A stretch of DNA of 64,000 nucleotides from Podocnemis expansa (taxonomy: Eukaryota > Chordata > Testudines > Podocnemididae), in NCBI GenBank assembly GCA_007922195.1, contig ML682038.1, positions 1,819,682 through 1,883,681 on the forward strand, given 5' to 3'. How positions within the stretch are numbered: the stretch's first letter is position 1; each line of letters begins with the position of its first letter. The position numbers and the translations under genes are program-made. Positions 1 through 11,830 of the stretch are shown here, in pieces. Below the pieces are notes generated by a model, which was given only the letters and a program-made list of their open reading frames with translations, searched no databases and was not told the DNA's origin.

Positions 1-710
1 AATGTTCTTAAAAGACAGAATCTTGAAGAGTTATTATGGTAGAATCATAGAAATGTAGGGATGGAAATGACCTTGAGAATTTCATCAAGTCTAGTGCCCT
101 GGTGCTGTGGCAGAACCACATAAACCTAGAATATCCCTGACAGATATTTGTCCAGACTATTTTTAAAACCCTCCAAAGATGGGGATTTTATAACCCCTTG
201 GAAGCCTGTTCCACAGTTTAACTACTCTTATAGTTAGGAACTTTTTTGTAACATCAAACCGAAATCTCCTTTGCTACAGATTAAGCCAATAGCTTCTTAT
301 CCATATGTGGATATGAAGAACAATGGATTATTGTTCTCTTTCTAAGTCATTCACATATTTGAAGAATATTATCAGGTCCCTCCTCAGTCTTCTATACTTA
401 GGGCTGAACATGCTTGGTTTTTGTAACCTTTCTAATAGGTCAGGTTTTTCTAATTTTTTTTTTTTTTTTATCATTTTTGTTGCTCTCCTCTGGACTCCTT
501 CCAATTTGTCCCCATTTTACCTAATGTGTTTGGTGCCAAAAGTGGACACCATACTCCAGTTGAGGCCTCACCATTGTTGAACAGAGTGGGGCAATTAACC
601 TCCTATGTCTTATATACAGCATCCCTGTCAATATACCACACAATATTACCTTTTTTTCAGCTGCATCACTTTGTTGACTCTATCATCCACTATAACCCCC
701 AGGTCCTTTT

Positions 711-989
711 TCAGCATGACCCACTATGTAGACAGTTCTTCCCCATTTTGTAGTTCTGCATTTTATTTTTCTTTCCTAAGTGAAGTACTTTATACTTATC
801 TTTACTGAATTTTAACTTGTTCATTTCAGACCAAGTTTCCCATTTGTCAAAGTCTTTTTGAATTCTAATATTGCCCTTCATATTGCTTGCAACCCTTTTT
901 AGCTCAGTATCCTCTGCAAATTTTATAAGCATATTTTCCACTCCATTATCCAAGTCATTAATGAAAATATTGATTAGTACCAGGCCCAA
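711..989 (-). pseudogene. CR1 reverse transcriptase fragment
   Basis: A 92-codon minus-strand frame resembles the C-terminal part of the CR1 ORF2 reverse transcriptase. It contains NIFINDLDNG, KFAEDTELKRV (the family usually has KFADDTKLGG), a QKDFDKWETW helix and KVLHLGKKN. The second Asp of the A-D-D-T motif is replaced (AEDT), and flanking frames contain stops and shifts. It is a dead fragment of the surrounding element, not a host gene. Confidence 0.8.
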
Positions 990-1284
990 GACTGACCCCC
1001 TACAGGACTCCCTCCCAGTTTGACTAAAAATTATTGATTACTATACTTTCAGCACAGTTTTTCAAACAGAGTGCAACCATATTATACTAATTTCATTTAC
1101 GCCACATTATCCTGGTTTGCTTATGAGACTAGCATGTGCAATTGTGTCAAAAGTCTTACTAAAGTCAAGATATATCACATCTACTGCTTCTTCCCTATCC
1201 TATTTCTTGTCAAAAAAAGGAGATGAGGTTGATTTAGGATATTTTGTTCTTATCAAATCCATTACAACTATTCCTTGTAACCCT

Positions 1285-1750
1285 GTTATGGAGGGGATGG
1301 TATGATGCGGCAGCCTAATTTAGCAACTGACCAATCTTTGACTACTAGAGATAAATATGCCTACTGTCCTGTGATAGGGTGTTAGATGAGGTGGGTCCTT
1401 AGTTACTAAAAAGAATTCTTTCTGGATATTTGGCTGGTGAGTATTCCCCAATGGCTCAGAGTTTAGGTGATCATCGTATCTGGGATTCAGAAAGGAATTT
1501 TCCTCCAGGGCACATTGGCATAGGCCCTGGGCGTTTTTCATCTTCCTCTGCAGTAGGGGGCACAGGTCGCTTTGCTGGTGGATCTACTATATCTTGAAGT
1601 CTTTAAATCATTATTTCAGGACTTCAACAACTCAGTCATAGGTTAAGGTCTATTATAGGAGGGGGTAGGTGAAGTTCTGTGACCTGCACTGTGTAGGAGA
1701 TCAGACTAGATTATCATAGTGGTACCTTCTGAGGTTATGGTATATGAATC
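1285..1750 (+). mobile_element. CR1-type 3' tail inserted into the older CR1
   Basis: This plus-strand segment runs through 'cctgcactgtgtaggagatc', 'agactagattatcatagtgg' and 'taccttctgaggttatgg'. It is the same family tail as at 34078-34500 and 52480-52560. It sits between two halves of the minus-strand CR1 (VDVIYLDFSK side at about 1160 and the upstream RT side at about 1790), so it is the later insertion. Its ends are approximate. Confidence 0.7.
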
Positions 1751-2590
1751 TATTATCTTCCAGGTGCTTACAAACTGATTGTTTAAAAATATGTTCCAGT
1801 ATACTTACAGGTATCAAAGTTAGGCTAACTGGTCTCTAATTCCCCAGTCCTCTTTATTTTGCCTTCTAAAGGTAGGTGCTATATTTATACTTCTCCAGGC
1901 TCCTGAGAGTTCTCTAAAATAATTGTTCATGCTTCCAAGGTTGCTTCAATCAACTCCTTAAATAGTCCAGAATGAATGTCCTCAGGTCCTGCCAACTTGA
2001 ATATATCTTATCTAAATATTCTTTAATCTGCTCTTTCCTGGTATTGGATTGTGTTCATTCCTCCTTGTTCTTAATATTAATTATGTTGAGTATCTGGTCA
2101 CTTTTTTTAGTAAAAAATTATACAAAATTGGCATTAAACTCCTCAGCTTTCTTGATGTCATGGGTTTTTACCTCTCTCTCAGTATGGAACCTATATACAC
2201 TTTCCTTACTCTTTGCCTTGTTCCTAATGTATTTAAAGAACCTCTTCTTATGGTCTTTTTGTCCCCTTGTAGGTGTAATCATTTTGTGTCTAAATTTTTC
2301 TGACTTTGTCCCTACATCTTTGCACTCTTATTTTATATTCTCTTTATCCATTTGTCATGTTTCCACCTGCTGCTTTCACATCTTCCTTTCTTTAGACTCA
2401 TGAAATCTATTTTCTCATGGTCACTTTTTCCCAGATTGATTGCCACCTTCAGATGCACCACCAATTCCTCCTTGTTGGTCAGAGTAAAGGCCCCCTAAGT
2501 ACTTCCTTTACTTTCTGAAGCAAAAAGTTGTTCCCAATAGAGTCAGTCTTCCCAAAGTATTTAATGGTCTCATTCTCCAATCCTGGATAT

Positions 2591-4106
2591 TAATGAAATG
2601 GGGATAAATAATGGACATGCGTGTATAAATAAAAAATCTGGAATCTTTCTGAAAAATGATTCCCACAGAATTCTTGTAACAATTTCATTATTTAAATATC
2701 TAGGTAAAGTTATGGTAAACCAACACCACAATTCTAGTTTCCATGGATTAATTTCTTAGATACTATAATTTGCAGATTGCCATTTATGCTTTTAAGAATG
2801 TCATATTAGTGTTGCTTGAAACAGAATTAATTGCAAACTGACTACATGCTTAACGTTTGTGAAGCCTACTATTTGTAAAAGCAACATAAAAATCAATAGT
2901 GTATCAGAGGAGTTCTACGTTTCTTCTAATACAAACCTCTTTTGGCAAGCACATTCTAATGCAAGAGTCAAAATAATCTAATATAAATATGCAATACTAA
3001 GATCTAAAGTTTGAATGGGAGGTGAAGAAAGTGAATGCTCAGTATCGTTTATCAAAGTAGCAAGAGAACAGCAATGAGAGACCTAACAGTGGAAGGTCAC
3101 AACCAATAACACTTCTGCAAATAGAAATGGTCTGCGCAAGCATCAAATGCAAATTACAGTTTGTGGAAGAATTTTAATGGAGTTCTACATCACATTATAA
3201 AATGTTTAATTGTAACCCCATTTTAATAACATTATCTGATTAAATGAAAAGATGCCTTGCTGATCGCAATTACAGTCTGTCAAGCTGCATATTTATTTAC
3301 AGTTTGGTTTCCAAAAAACATGAGATTAAAAAAAGGAAATCCTATTCAGCTTGTCAGCAGACTATAATTATTGTTTATCCTTCTGTCACTTTCTGCATAA
3401 AACTTTTGGTTTTAAAATGGATCTAATTACATCTAGATCAACATTTTAATAAATACTTGCTTTCTTTTTTCTCCCTCCCCCTTCCCCCATCTAGGTGGTG
3501 TCTTTGTTTTCACCTGTCTTTAAGTCTTTATTACCTTTCCCCTACAAACACATTATTAGAAAAAAATGTTCTTTTCAATATAAATATTGTTTTTGTCATT
3601 GTAACCCTTGGTTGCTTGGAGGGGCGCTCTGTCCCCCTTTTGTGGTGACTAGGCTAGGTAGCGATTGATTAGCCTACTACATCCTCATGCAATAGATTTC
3701 CAGAGGTCCCAGTTTTGATCTTCATGGCCAATGCCCCATGTATGCCACCTAGCACTATGGTGAACTGGCCTTCTGTTGATTTTTCTGCTTTGACATGGAT
3801 TTCCTGAATGTTAGTACATTAAACTCTTCCAAGGTGCATCATGTAGCTCATCTTCTGCAAAGTCTATTTCTTGTAATATATGACCATTCCTAGGAAACAA
3901 TTTGCCAGATGCAAGAAATGAGTCCAAATGCTTGAACACAACTGTATGCCTCAACCAGTTATAGAAATTACATCTCACAAAAAGGCTTGTTAAATCAACT
4001 ATTCTATCTCCCAACCAATACAGGATTTCCCCCTTTTGTACATGTCTCAGTACTTAACCATACCTAGCAGATTCTATTAGATTTTTGTTTTGATGTTCAT
4101 CTTTAA
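2591..4106. other. Intronic sequence, no gene seen
   Basis: AT-rich single-copy-looking DNA. The stretch 3600-3790 is less AT-rich and resembles a short interspersed repeat ('gactaggctaggtagcgatt'), but I could not assign a family. Reading frames here are short and unconvincing. Confidence 0.5.
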
Positions 4107-4216
4107 CAGGGTGACCAGATACGAAGTGTGAAAAATCTTGATGGGGTGAAAAGCAATAGGTGCCCATATGAGAATTCAGGATTGTCCCTATGAAAATCAG
4201 GATTTTTGGTTACCCT
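4107..4216. mobile_element. Miniature inverted-repeat DNA transposon (GGGTGACCA ends)
   Basis: About 110 bp bounded by 'cagggtgaccagat' on the left and 'tttttggttaccct' on the right, imperfect terminal inverted repeats. Internally it has the 'ataggtgcccatatgagaat' / 'ggattgtccctatgaaaatcagg' layout of a common sauropsid miniature element. No clear target duplication is visible, and it has no coding capacity. Confidence 0.65.
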
Positions 4217-5389
4217 AATACTTAATTTTCTTGTGCTTATTTTTATCCCACTAAGCCTAGTCACACTCCCTAGATATCACAATAATTTATATCCTCACTT
4301 TCTAAATCATTGATTATAAATAATCAGAATGTTGAAAATGGGGACATGAATGATTCTGTAAAATAATATACTGCAGTTGAGCCTTCACGGAAAATTATTT
4401 TGTTCAATGCAGGTGATGTGATAATATGATCTGGATAAAGATTATGTACTAATAAGATTTGGGGAAAGCTGATTACTTTTGTACTGTTGTTGAAACTGAT
4501 CAGGTCATATGCAAAGAGAAAAATTATGAATTGATATATTATATTCCCTTTTACTTATTGCTTTTCTAATTCTCCTAGCCATATCTGCAAACTGGGATAT
4601 AAAGAATATTTACAAAACAATATAGTTCTACAGCTTGAAGGTCTGATCTGACCCCCTTTAATTTAAATGGACTCTGGACTGAGCCATATAACTTGCCTTC
4701 CATGCATATGGGCAGTTTTGTTTTAAAAGAGGAAGTTAGTATTATTCAATGGAATTCATACTTCCAGAATTCATCCTATATTTTTAAGGTTCCAGCATCA
4801 TGTGTTAACAGAACACTAAGATAGCATGCAGTCAGTATATAACAAATTCAAAATTTCAGTTTGCATGTGCAACTTTAACTCCAATGCACTTTAGCTATAC
4901 TGTCTTAATTTCATAACTATCTATTATTTCTTAAACACAATATATTACCAAATTATATTATTTTTCTACAGCCCTGTAATATCTTGTAACATTACCTTTT
5001 CATTTTCTAAACTTAGAGTAATTTCAGAGTTGTAATGGCGCAGTCTGACCTAAACTTTCTATGTGATAAATTGTATTTTTTTCAAGGCCTATATTTTAAA
5101 AATTCTGTCGCAAACCATGTCTATACACAATGGACTGCTTTTTCAAAAGCACTCAGCATTGATCTAGCTCTGCTTCCATCGAGGTAATGGTAAAACTCTA
5201 ATTGGACTTCAACAAGATTGAGATAAGGCTAGAATGATTTTGAAAATCCCACTCATGGTTTTCAACCAGCAACACAACTTCCATGGTGCACTTCAGACCT
5301 TAAGGCATTAAACTATGAAGCTGATTTAATTCTGAAATCAAGTGGCCTATTTAAGATGACAAATTTATTTTCATATTATATCTGTACAG
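4217..5389. other. Intronic sequence, no gene seen
   Basis: AT-rich DNA without a convincing reading frame, RNA gene or repeat boundary. Confidence 0.5.
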
Positions 5390-5507
5390 ACAAGGAGTCC
5401 TGTGGCACTTCTAAAAACTAACAACTTTATTTGTTAGTCTTTAAAACTACCACAAGACTCCTTGTTTGTTTTGCTGAACTAGACTAACATGGCTACCTCT
5501 TTGGGTA
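5390..5507 (-). mobile_element. Penelope-derived fold-back element
   Basis: Two inverted copies of the Penelope-like 3' terminus lie back to back: 'acaaggagtcctgtggcact' at 5390-5409 and, inverted, 'ctaccacaagactccttgtt' at about 5449-5468. The PLE terminal signature 'agactaacatggctacc' follows at 5481-5497. The unit can fold into a hairpin of about 38 bp per arm. It holds no coding sequence and no obvious target duplication. Confidence 0.75.
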
Positions 5508-5856
5508 TTTTATGTGGTATATTTAAGATGTAGTATTGCATAAGGAAAACCATGTGTGAGGCGAATTTATTGTGTTAAGAAAACCTAAAAGATAATGTGT
5601 AAAATAGTAAGTTGTGCCTCACTTTACTTGTCTGTTGTTGCCCTCCCTCAATCCTTCTGACTTTGTCTTTTTAGGTTAAATGCTCTTTGAAGCATGGATT
5701 GTATTTTCCTCTATTTTGGGGTGCTACAGAAATACAAGAAAGAAATAATTATATTAACCACCGTTGATCATGATAAGTATGGTTTACTGTGTTCTTTACA
5801 AATAAAAACATTCATGGGCTCTGTCTACCATACGCAGAGTAATCTGCAGATATTTC
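5508..5856. other. Intronic sequence, no gene seen
   Basis: AT-rich spacer between a fold-back element and a CR1 tail; nothing recognised. Confidence 0.5.
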
Positions 5857-6000
5857 ATAGAGTTTAAATCCAGAAGGGACCATTGCAATAATCTACTTCG
5901 ACATCCTGTATATAAAAGCCATTTAATTTGACCTAGACATCCCTATATTGACCCCAATGACTTTGGTTAGGCTAAAGGATTTCAGTCCTCAGTAGACTAA
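5857..6000 (-). mobile_element. CR1-type 3' tail fragment
   Basis: 'gtttaaatccagaagggacc' with 'ttcgacatcctgtatataaa' is the reverse complement of the CR1-type tail seen at 34430-34490 ('ggtcagactagatgatcat', 'ggtcccttctgacctt'). It is short, diverged and non-coding. Confidence 0.6.
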
Positions 6001-7374
6001 ACTGTTGTGTGCCATAAGCAGAAAAGAGAGACTGAGGTGACACCAATGGCTGCGGCTCCCGCAATGGCAGGAAACCTTTATCTACCCTGCTTCCTTTACT
6101 CTCACTCTACTCCACTGTTTAATGATTGACCATCATATGAAATTGGTTTTGATCACATTTTTGGTATGGTGGATCCTATAGATTATAATCGCTCTTCTTC
6201 TGAAATCCATCTCATTTCATCTCCTTTTCAACTTGGGGCTGTTCATTTGTGTGATGTATTTTGGGTGAATGGTATTTTATTATGTTTTTATTTAAATGTC
6301 TTTATTATTAGAAGTCCCATCTCTGAATAAAAATATACTGGATTATTACGAAAGGCCAGAACTTCTAAACTTTCCATGCCCAAAAATCCAACTGACTTAT
6401 GTGGGGCACTTACAAGATCAGATCCCAAATTTTCTAAAAAGAGGCCAGCCAACACAAAGGCTGAAGGAATTCAGGTATGAAGCTCCATACCAGTGCTATA
6501 AGGCCAGGCCAGATCTAGAAAAGTCAGAAAGCCCTTTGGCACCTTTTTCTCCCATTCCCCCCATACACCAGGGAACACTAGACAGGAATGCATCATCTTG
6601 TAGCTAGCTGAAGCTGTTACATGGAAGATAAAGCTACTACTGCTATCAGCTAAAGACATTACTCCTTTAACTCAGATACTTTGGAGCTAAACGTTAGGGG
6701 TTGTATCCCTGCGGATAATGCACTATGGAAAGAACACAATATTGAGTGGGGATTTGAAATTCTGTGGACCTGAGATTTGGCTCAAACTTCCTTGGGTAGA
6801 GAGAGCATGTAACACATTGGCTAAGTCTGTTGTTTCTCTTCCAGTGACTGGTCCACATAGGAGACACCACCCTGGTTCTTGCAGCTGTGGAACTACTCAT
6901 TTGATTCAAGTGATAGAGGGGTGTGTTAATTTTGGGTTCACTCCAGGGATGATATATTGTGTGAAACCTTCAACCAGCACCATCTTGGGACAAGAAGAAG
7001 CCTGTAGACACCAGATCCCTACTCCTGACTTTTGTATTCCCTTTTCTGAAGAGGATTCAAGGACTAGTAGTGGGTATACTTTTAACACTGCTTCCAGCCC
7101 TCTCTGGAGGTCAAGACAGTTCAATGGAAATCAGGTTCCTACCCTCAGTATCTTCTGCCTCTCTTTATTAAAGATCATCAAGGCCATCAGGGTTCTGTCT
7201 TTTGCACTGGCATACCATCTTGCCTTCATTTTAATTGTTTTTGTAAATCTAGCCCTCCTCTGATTTATTTACGGTTAATGAGTTAAGAACATTCACATTC
7301 ATATCTCCATCTTACACACACATACAGAGAGAGAGAACAGCCATTAGATGTACATGCCAAAAATTAGTAGTTCT
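6001..7374. other. Intronic sequence with one long unassigned open frame
   Basis: No repeat family was recognised. A 181-codon plus-strand frame at 6718-7263 has no domain I know. It contains several Cys/His residues (SCSCGTTH, CRHQ) and a hydrophobic C-terminal stretch (LAYHLAFILIVFVNLALL). There is no splice-consistent context, and TOX runs on the other strand, so I do not call it a gene. Confidence 0.45.
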
Positions 7375-7490
7375 CACGGGCAGGGACCATCTTTTTTTGT
7401 GTTCTACACATAACCTAGTACAATAGGGTTCTGGTCTGTAACTGGGAAACCTAGGTGCTACTGCAATATAAATAAATAATAATGAGATGG
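7375..7490 (-). repeat. Ancient interspersed repeat
   Basis: 'aacctagtacaatagggttc' with 'gaaacctaggtgctactgca' and a terminal '(aata)n'-like run matches, in opposite orientation, the diverged repeat at 53290-53520 ('gtgctaggtgctgtacaatc'). Recognition is from pattern memory of old amniote repeats; the family name is uncertain. Confidence 0.45.
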
Positions 7491-7555
7491 TCATAACCGT
7501 ATTGCTAGTATCACTATTTATCACCTTGATTCATTAGGTTACCTCTAACGTTTAG

Positions 7556-8436
7556 ACTGATGACACCAAGCTGGGGGGAACAGTAGACACATTGGAGGGC
7601 AAGGACAGGATTCAGGGAGATCTAGATAAATTGGAACAGTGGGCCAATAGAAATCTTATGAGGTTCAATAAGGACAAGTGTAAAATCCTGCACTTGGGAC
7701 GGAAAAACCCCATGCACTGCTACAGGCTAGGGAGCATTCAGCTAAGTAGCAGCCCTATAGAAAAGGACCTGGGGGTCATGGTGGATGGGAAGCTGGATAT
7801 GAGTCGGCAGTGTGCTCTTGCTGCCAAAAAGGCCAATGGCACACTGGGCTGCATCAAAAGAAGTGTTACCAGCAGATCAAGGGATGTGATCATTCCCCTC
7901 TATTCTGCACTGGTGAGGCCACATCTAGAATACTGTGTTCAGTTTTGGGCTCCCCACTACAAAAAGGACAGGGACATGCTAGAGAGAGTCCAGTGGAGGG
8001 CAACCAAAATGATTAAAGGGCTGGAGCACAAGCCCTATGAGAAAAGACTGAAAGCATTAGGCTTATTTAGTCTGCAGAAGAGAAGACTGAGGGGGAATTT
8101 AATAGCAACCTTCAACTACTTGAAGGGATGCTCCAAGGAAGACGGAGCTCAACTATTCTCGGTAGTAACGGAGGACAGAATGAGGACCAATGGTCTCAAG
8201 TTACAGTTAGGGAGGTTGAGGCTGGATATTAGAAAAAACTTTTTTACTAGGAGAATGGTGAAGCATTGGAATGAGCTGCCTAGGGAGGTGGTGGAGTCTC
8301 CATCTCTGGAGGTGTTTAAGGCCTGGCTGGACAAAACCATGATTGGGATGGTTTAGTGGGAGTGGTCCTGCCTCTGGCAGGGGGTTGGACTAGATGACCT
8401 ATGAGGTCCCTTCCAACCCTATGATTCTATGATTCT
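7556..8436 (+). mobile_element. CR1 LINE, 5'-truncated, well preserved
   Basis: The element starts abruptly inside the reverse-transcriptase ORF at the codons for DDTKLGG (7559-7579). It stays open to the stop at 8354-8356 and ends in the short CR1 3' UTR ('ggttggactagatgacctat') and the terminal octamer repeat 'atgattctatgattct' (8421-8436). Severe 5' truncation is normal for CR1. Compared with the CR1 at 41-2590 it is clearly younger, because the frame is unbroken. No target duplication is seen, also typical of CR1. Confidence 0.95.
7559..8356 (+). pseudogene. CR1 ORF2 C-terminal reverse transcriptase remnant
   Basis: About 265 codons are open, with no frameshift or stop before 8354. In order they show DDTKLGGTVDT, a basic helix (DKLEQWANRNLMRFNKDKC), KILHLGRKNPMH, the thumb-like segment KDLGVMVDGKLDMSRQC, SALVRPHLEYCVQFWAP, RRLRGNLIATFNYLKG, and the C-terminal NELPREVVESPSLEVFKAWL. 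All match the C-terminal third of CR1 ORF2. The endonuclease and the palm catalytic motifs are missing through 5' truncation, so it cannot retrotranspose by itself. It is antisense to TOX. Confidence 0.92.
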
Positions 8437-8783
8437 CTTGTTTTCCGTGAAATATCTACCAACTCCTGGGCACTATGAAATAAGCAACACTGATATTGAC
8501 AAATATGCTAGATTAGATAGGTCTTCCAGATAGAGCTTCCTTTATTTAGAATTTAGCACATCCCAGAAATAAGCAACTCTCTAACAGGTTCCAAAGATTA
8601 CAGGTTCCTGGGCAGCAGCCATGAGCACATACTCCTAAAGCCAACAGTGCTATGATATTCAGTTTTGCTCCATTTTGCAAACAAATGCAGTTCAGTAAAA
8701 GTTCATCCATTGTCATACTAGCAAAGTAACACTCTCTGATGCTACAGGGAAGTTGCTCTAAGCAGTATTGTGCAAAACACTGT
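8437..8783. other. Intronic spacer
   Basis: Between a CR1 and a palindromic miniature element; nothing recognised. Confidence 0.5.
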
Positions 8784-9231
8784 GGGTATGTCCACACATT
8801 TCTTTTATTTTTAAATAACACTGGTTATTTCAAAATAAAAAAGATTAGGTCCACATAACGTTTTCTTATTTCAAAATGACGGGCTCTGTCATTTCAAAAT
8901 AAGAACCATCATTTCAAAACTGCTTAAACCCCATTCATTTCAAAACGGCTGTTATTTCGCAATGGTTATTTCGAAATAATGTCGTTCGGACATGTTGTTT
9001 CGAAACAACACCATTGTTTCGAAACACCTGTTTCAAAAAACATGTCCAAAGAGCCTTATTTCTAAATAACCATTTCAAAATAACAGCTGTTTCAAAAGCA
9101 GCCTTTCCCTTAATTCAAATTAACATTTTCTTAATTTGAATTAACTTATTTCAAAATAAGGACTTTATTTTGAAATAAACTCATTTCAAAATAACTTATT
9201 GCGAAATAATGATGTATGTGTGGACATAGCC
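8784..9231. mobile_element. Palindromic miniature element, TTATTTCGAAATAA type
   Basis: 448 bp bounded by 'gggtatgtccacacat' and 'atgtgtggacatagcc', near-perfect terminal inverted repeats. TGT lies on both sides (8781-8783 and 9232-9234), a possible 3-bp duplication. The interior is a chain of diverged copies of a self-complementary motif (ttatttcgaaataa, gtttcgaaacaa, tttcaaaataa). It has no coding capacity. Related ends occur at 25245-25877, 30278-30859 and 54033-54470. Confidence 0.8.
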
Positions 9232-11397
9232 TGTGAGATTATGTATTGAGATGGGAAGAGATGATGTTTCCAATGTGTCCTCAAGAATGCATTTCAATGC
9301 AAGTGTGAGAGGGAATATAGATGGGGTTCATATACTGTCAAACATGAGGGTGAGCTATAGGAGCAGACTAAAGGCAGAATGAGGGTTATAATTAGACACA
9401 CTGTCTTTATGGAACCCCCAAATCAGAAAGGATAGGGAAAAGGGCATTTGCAAGGTGTCCTTGTGAGAATTTTGCATCACGCATCATAATAATAATTAAA
9501 AATTTAAAAAGTAAGTGAGAGAGGAAGTGCATGCAAGCTGGGCTTAGAAGGGGACCATATTCAAAAGAAAAGAGGGTGTGGCTGGACTTGAGAGTGTCCA
9601 ACTTGAGGGAAGCTGGCCTGCCTCAAAGTTTTTGTTTAAATTAACATTTAGATTTAGAAGTTACACTATCAAAGGATAAAGATAACAAACAAGTTATTTC
9701 CTGTTGTTTGAGTTTTAGAACCTCTAAACACTTTGAAAGTGAAATCTCCTGCCTTCCTGAGCATGTTTTCTCCTGAAGCACACCTGCACACTTGTTTTCT
9801 TAATCTTAGGACTACTCCCATGCAGTGCGTTTCCTGGATAGCATTTATTTTTGCTTTTGTAAAAAGATCACACTATTTTGTTTGAAAAAGAAATCAGGGA
9901 AAGTAAAGTTTTGTAAAAGCCTTTAAAACAGAGAAATTGAAAAAGAAAAATATCAACAGTTATATGAGTTGAGGACATCCTTTAGAAGAAGGAAGGTAAA
10001 AAGCCCAGGCTATGCCATTTATGCAAGTGTAAATTTATAGTTTTGCTAAACATTTACTATACCACTGATACAAGAGAATAAGTCAAGAAGGGAAATTCAA
10101 AGTGCAACCACAGTACAGGACTAGTTTTGTGCAGATACAGCATTTGGCTTCCCTAATCCCCAATACTGAGGTGCAGCACCTGCAAACTATAGGTTCCAGA
10201 ATGCAGATGACTGCTCAGATCGTTACAGTGTATTGCATGTTGAAATTAGTATTCTCCATATACTGCAGCTCTGTATCCCTTGGGCTGAGATGAGAGAGAG
10301 GTCAATCTGATCCATTTAAGATTCACTAATTTTCCAGTGATTCTCAGGTAGAGCAAAGCAAAGCAAAAACATACCAGTTAAGTAAAGAAAAGAAATGAAG
10401 CAGGACAGCAACATAAGGGTCAGGCCTTTCTGCTTGAAGCGCCAGGCTCCCCTTTGACTCTATAGTGTGGGATCCGGTTTCCTTTTGCTCTTCATAAAAG
10501 CATCTTCACAATTTTTTAAACTGACATTTCATTTCTACTGCATCAATAGGCCTTAACATGACTAACATGTTTTTGCTAAAGCTTGAGTAAGGCTTCAGGA
10601 ACATTTCATTATTTTGCCATTTTTGACATCTACACACTACATTAAAAGCAGCAGATTAAAGTCAGCATCTCTGCTGCTAGAAATCTTAGAAACTCGGACA
10701 TTTCCATGAGTTATGTTTTCTTTATGTGCATGCTCAGGTTTCTCTTTTGTTTGACATTTGCAGCTGTGATGCTGCTTGTGGACTAAAATCACTCTTGGAG
10801 GAGCTGCGTGAACAAGATGCCATATAAACTACCACTAGGCATTAACTCCATAGCATACTAACTGTCCATCCCTACAATTGAGTCATTAGTCCATACTAAT
10901 CTCTTGATATCTGCAGTCATAGCTAGTTAGTGCTGGACAGGATTTAATATTGTCATAGTTTTATTTCACCCTGTTGTGCAATGAATAAAATAAATAAATT
11001 TAGATTATGAAAGTCAAATGGTGTCAACAAAATATCTTCCCCAAAGATATTTAAGCAATTATTTTTAGGATAACTGTGGATTGTTCTCCAAAAATTAAAT
11101 TTGTCACTTTATCACTTTCTGTGAGATACAACATCATATTATTTTGGGAAGTATACTAATTTTGAGAGTTTCAAACACTGAATTTCAAGTGTGAACAATC
11201 TGACATTCCTGATAGGTGAACAGTGATGACTGGCTAGTAGTTCAATGATTATATCAGTCCTTACTCTCTGAAGTTTATCTGAAAGGCATGCACTGAGCAC
11301 ATCCCAATTATATTTTAGAACAAAAATCTGCATCTAACCAGGATTCTTAATGTAGATGATTAATGGTTATAGACAATTATGGCTGTAACTTTAGGTT
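9232..11397. other. Intronic sequence, no gene seen
   Basis: About 2.2 kb of AT-rich DNA with no recognised repeat, no RNA gene and only short chance frames. Some may be conserved non-coding DNA of the TOX intron; this cannot be judged without alignment. Confidence 0.5.
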
Positions 11398-11830
11398 GTG
11401 ACTTTAAGGTTACAAGAACCATTGTGATCTTCTAGTCAGCATTCCTACATAAGACAGATTATAAAATTTCAGCAATTAATTTCCTGCATGAAAACCAATA
11501 ATTTGTGATTGAGCTAAAGAATACCTTTTAGAAATCTATTCAATCTTTATTTCAAGATTTCAAGTAATGGAGAGTCCATCACATCCCTTGGAAAGTTGTT
11601 TCAATGGGCAATCACCCTCACTGTCAAAAATATACCATCTTTCCACTTCTTCTAGCTTCTGTTTCTAGTCTCAGGATCCATTTATGTCTCTGTCCTAGAC
11701 TGAAGAGCTCCCTGTTATCGGGTATCATCTCCACAACTAGGATATAACTTTATAGAACCTTGACTTAGTCACTTCTTAACCTTCGTTTTCCATATACACT
11801 GGCTTTCTAATATCAGAACACTATAGGAGG
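11398..11830 (-). mobile_element. CR1-like fragment, strongly diverged
   Basis: 'agaaccattgtgatcttcta' at the left and 'gacttagtcacttcttaacc' at the right are diverged antisense versions of CR1-family 3' sequence. The middle ('gagagtccatcacatccctt', 'ggaaagttgtttcaatgggc') fits the same family. No frame survives. Confidence 0.6.

Larger units (their letters stand above)
41..2590 (-). mobile_element. CR1 LINE, old and degenerate, interrupted by a second repeat
   Basis: On the minus strand the element ends at the left with the CR1-type tail (CTATGATTCT, plus 41-50). Moving right it passes the 3' coding part and then the reverse-transcriptase domain. Recognisable minus-strand peptides include INIFINDLD and YKVLHLGKKN (711-989), VDVIYLDFSK around 1160-1180, and the 'rpvsLt' region near 1830. 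The segment 1750-2590 continues the same antisense CR1 after an insertion at about 1285-1750. Frames are broken many times, so this copy is inactive. The right boundary, near 2590, is approximate. Confidence 0.85.

Noticed and set aside
1972..2403. 143-codon plus-strand frame, Leu/Phe-rich and membrane-like
   Set aside because: It is the antisense of the degenerate CR1 at 41-2590; T-rich antisense of A-rich coding gives false hydrophobic frames.
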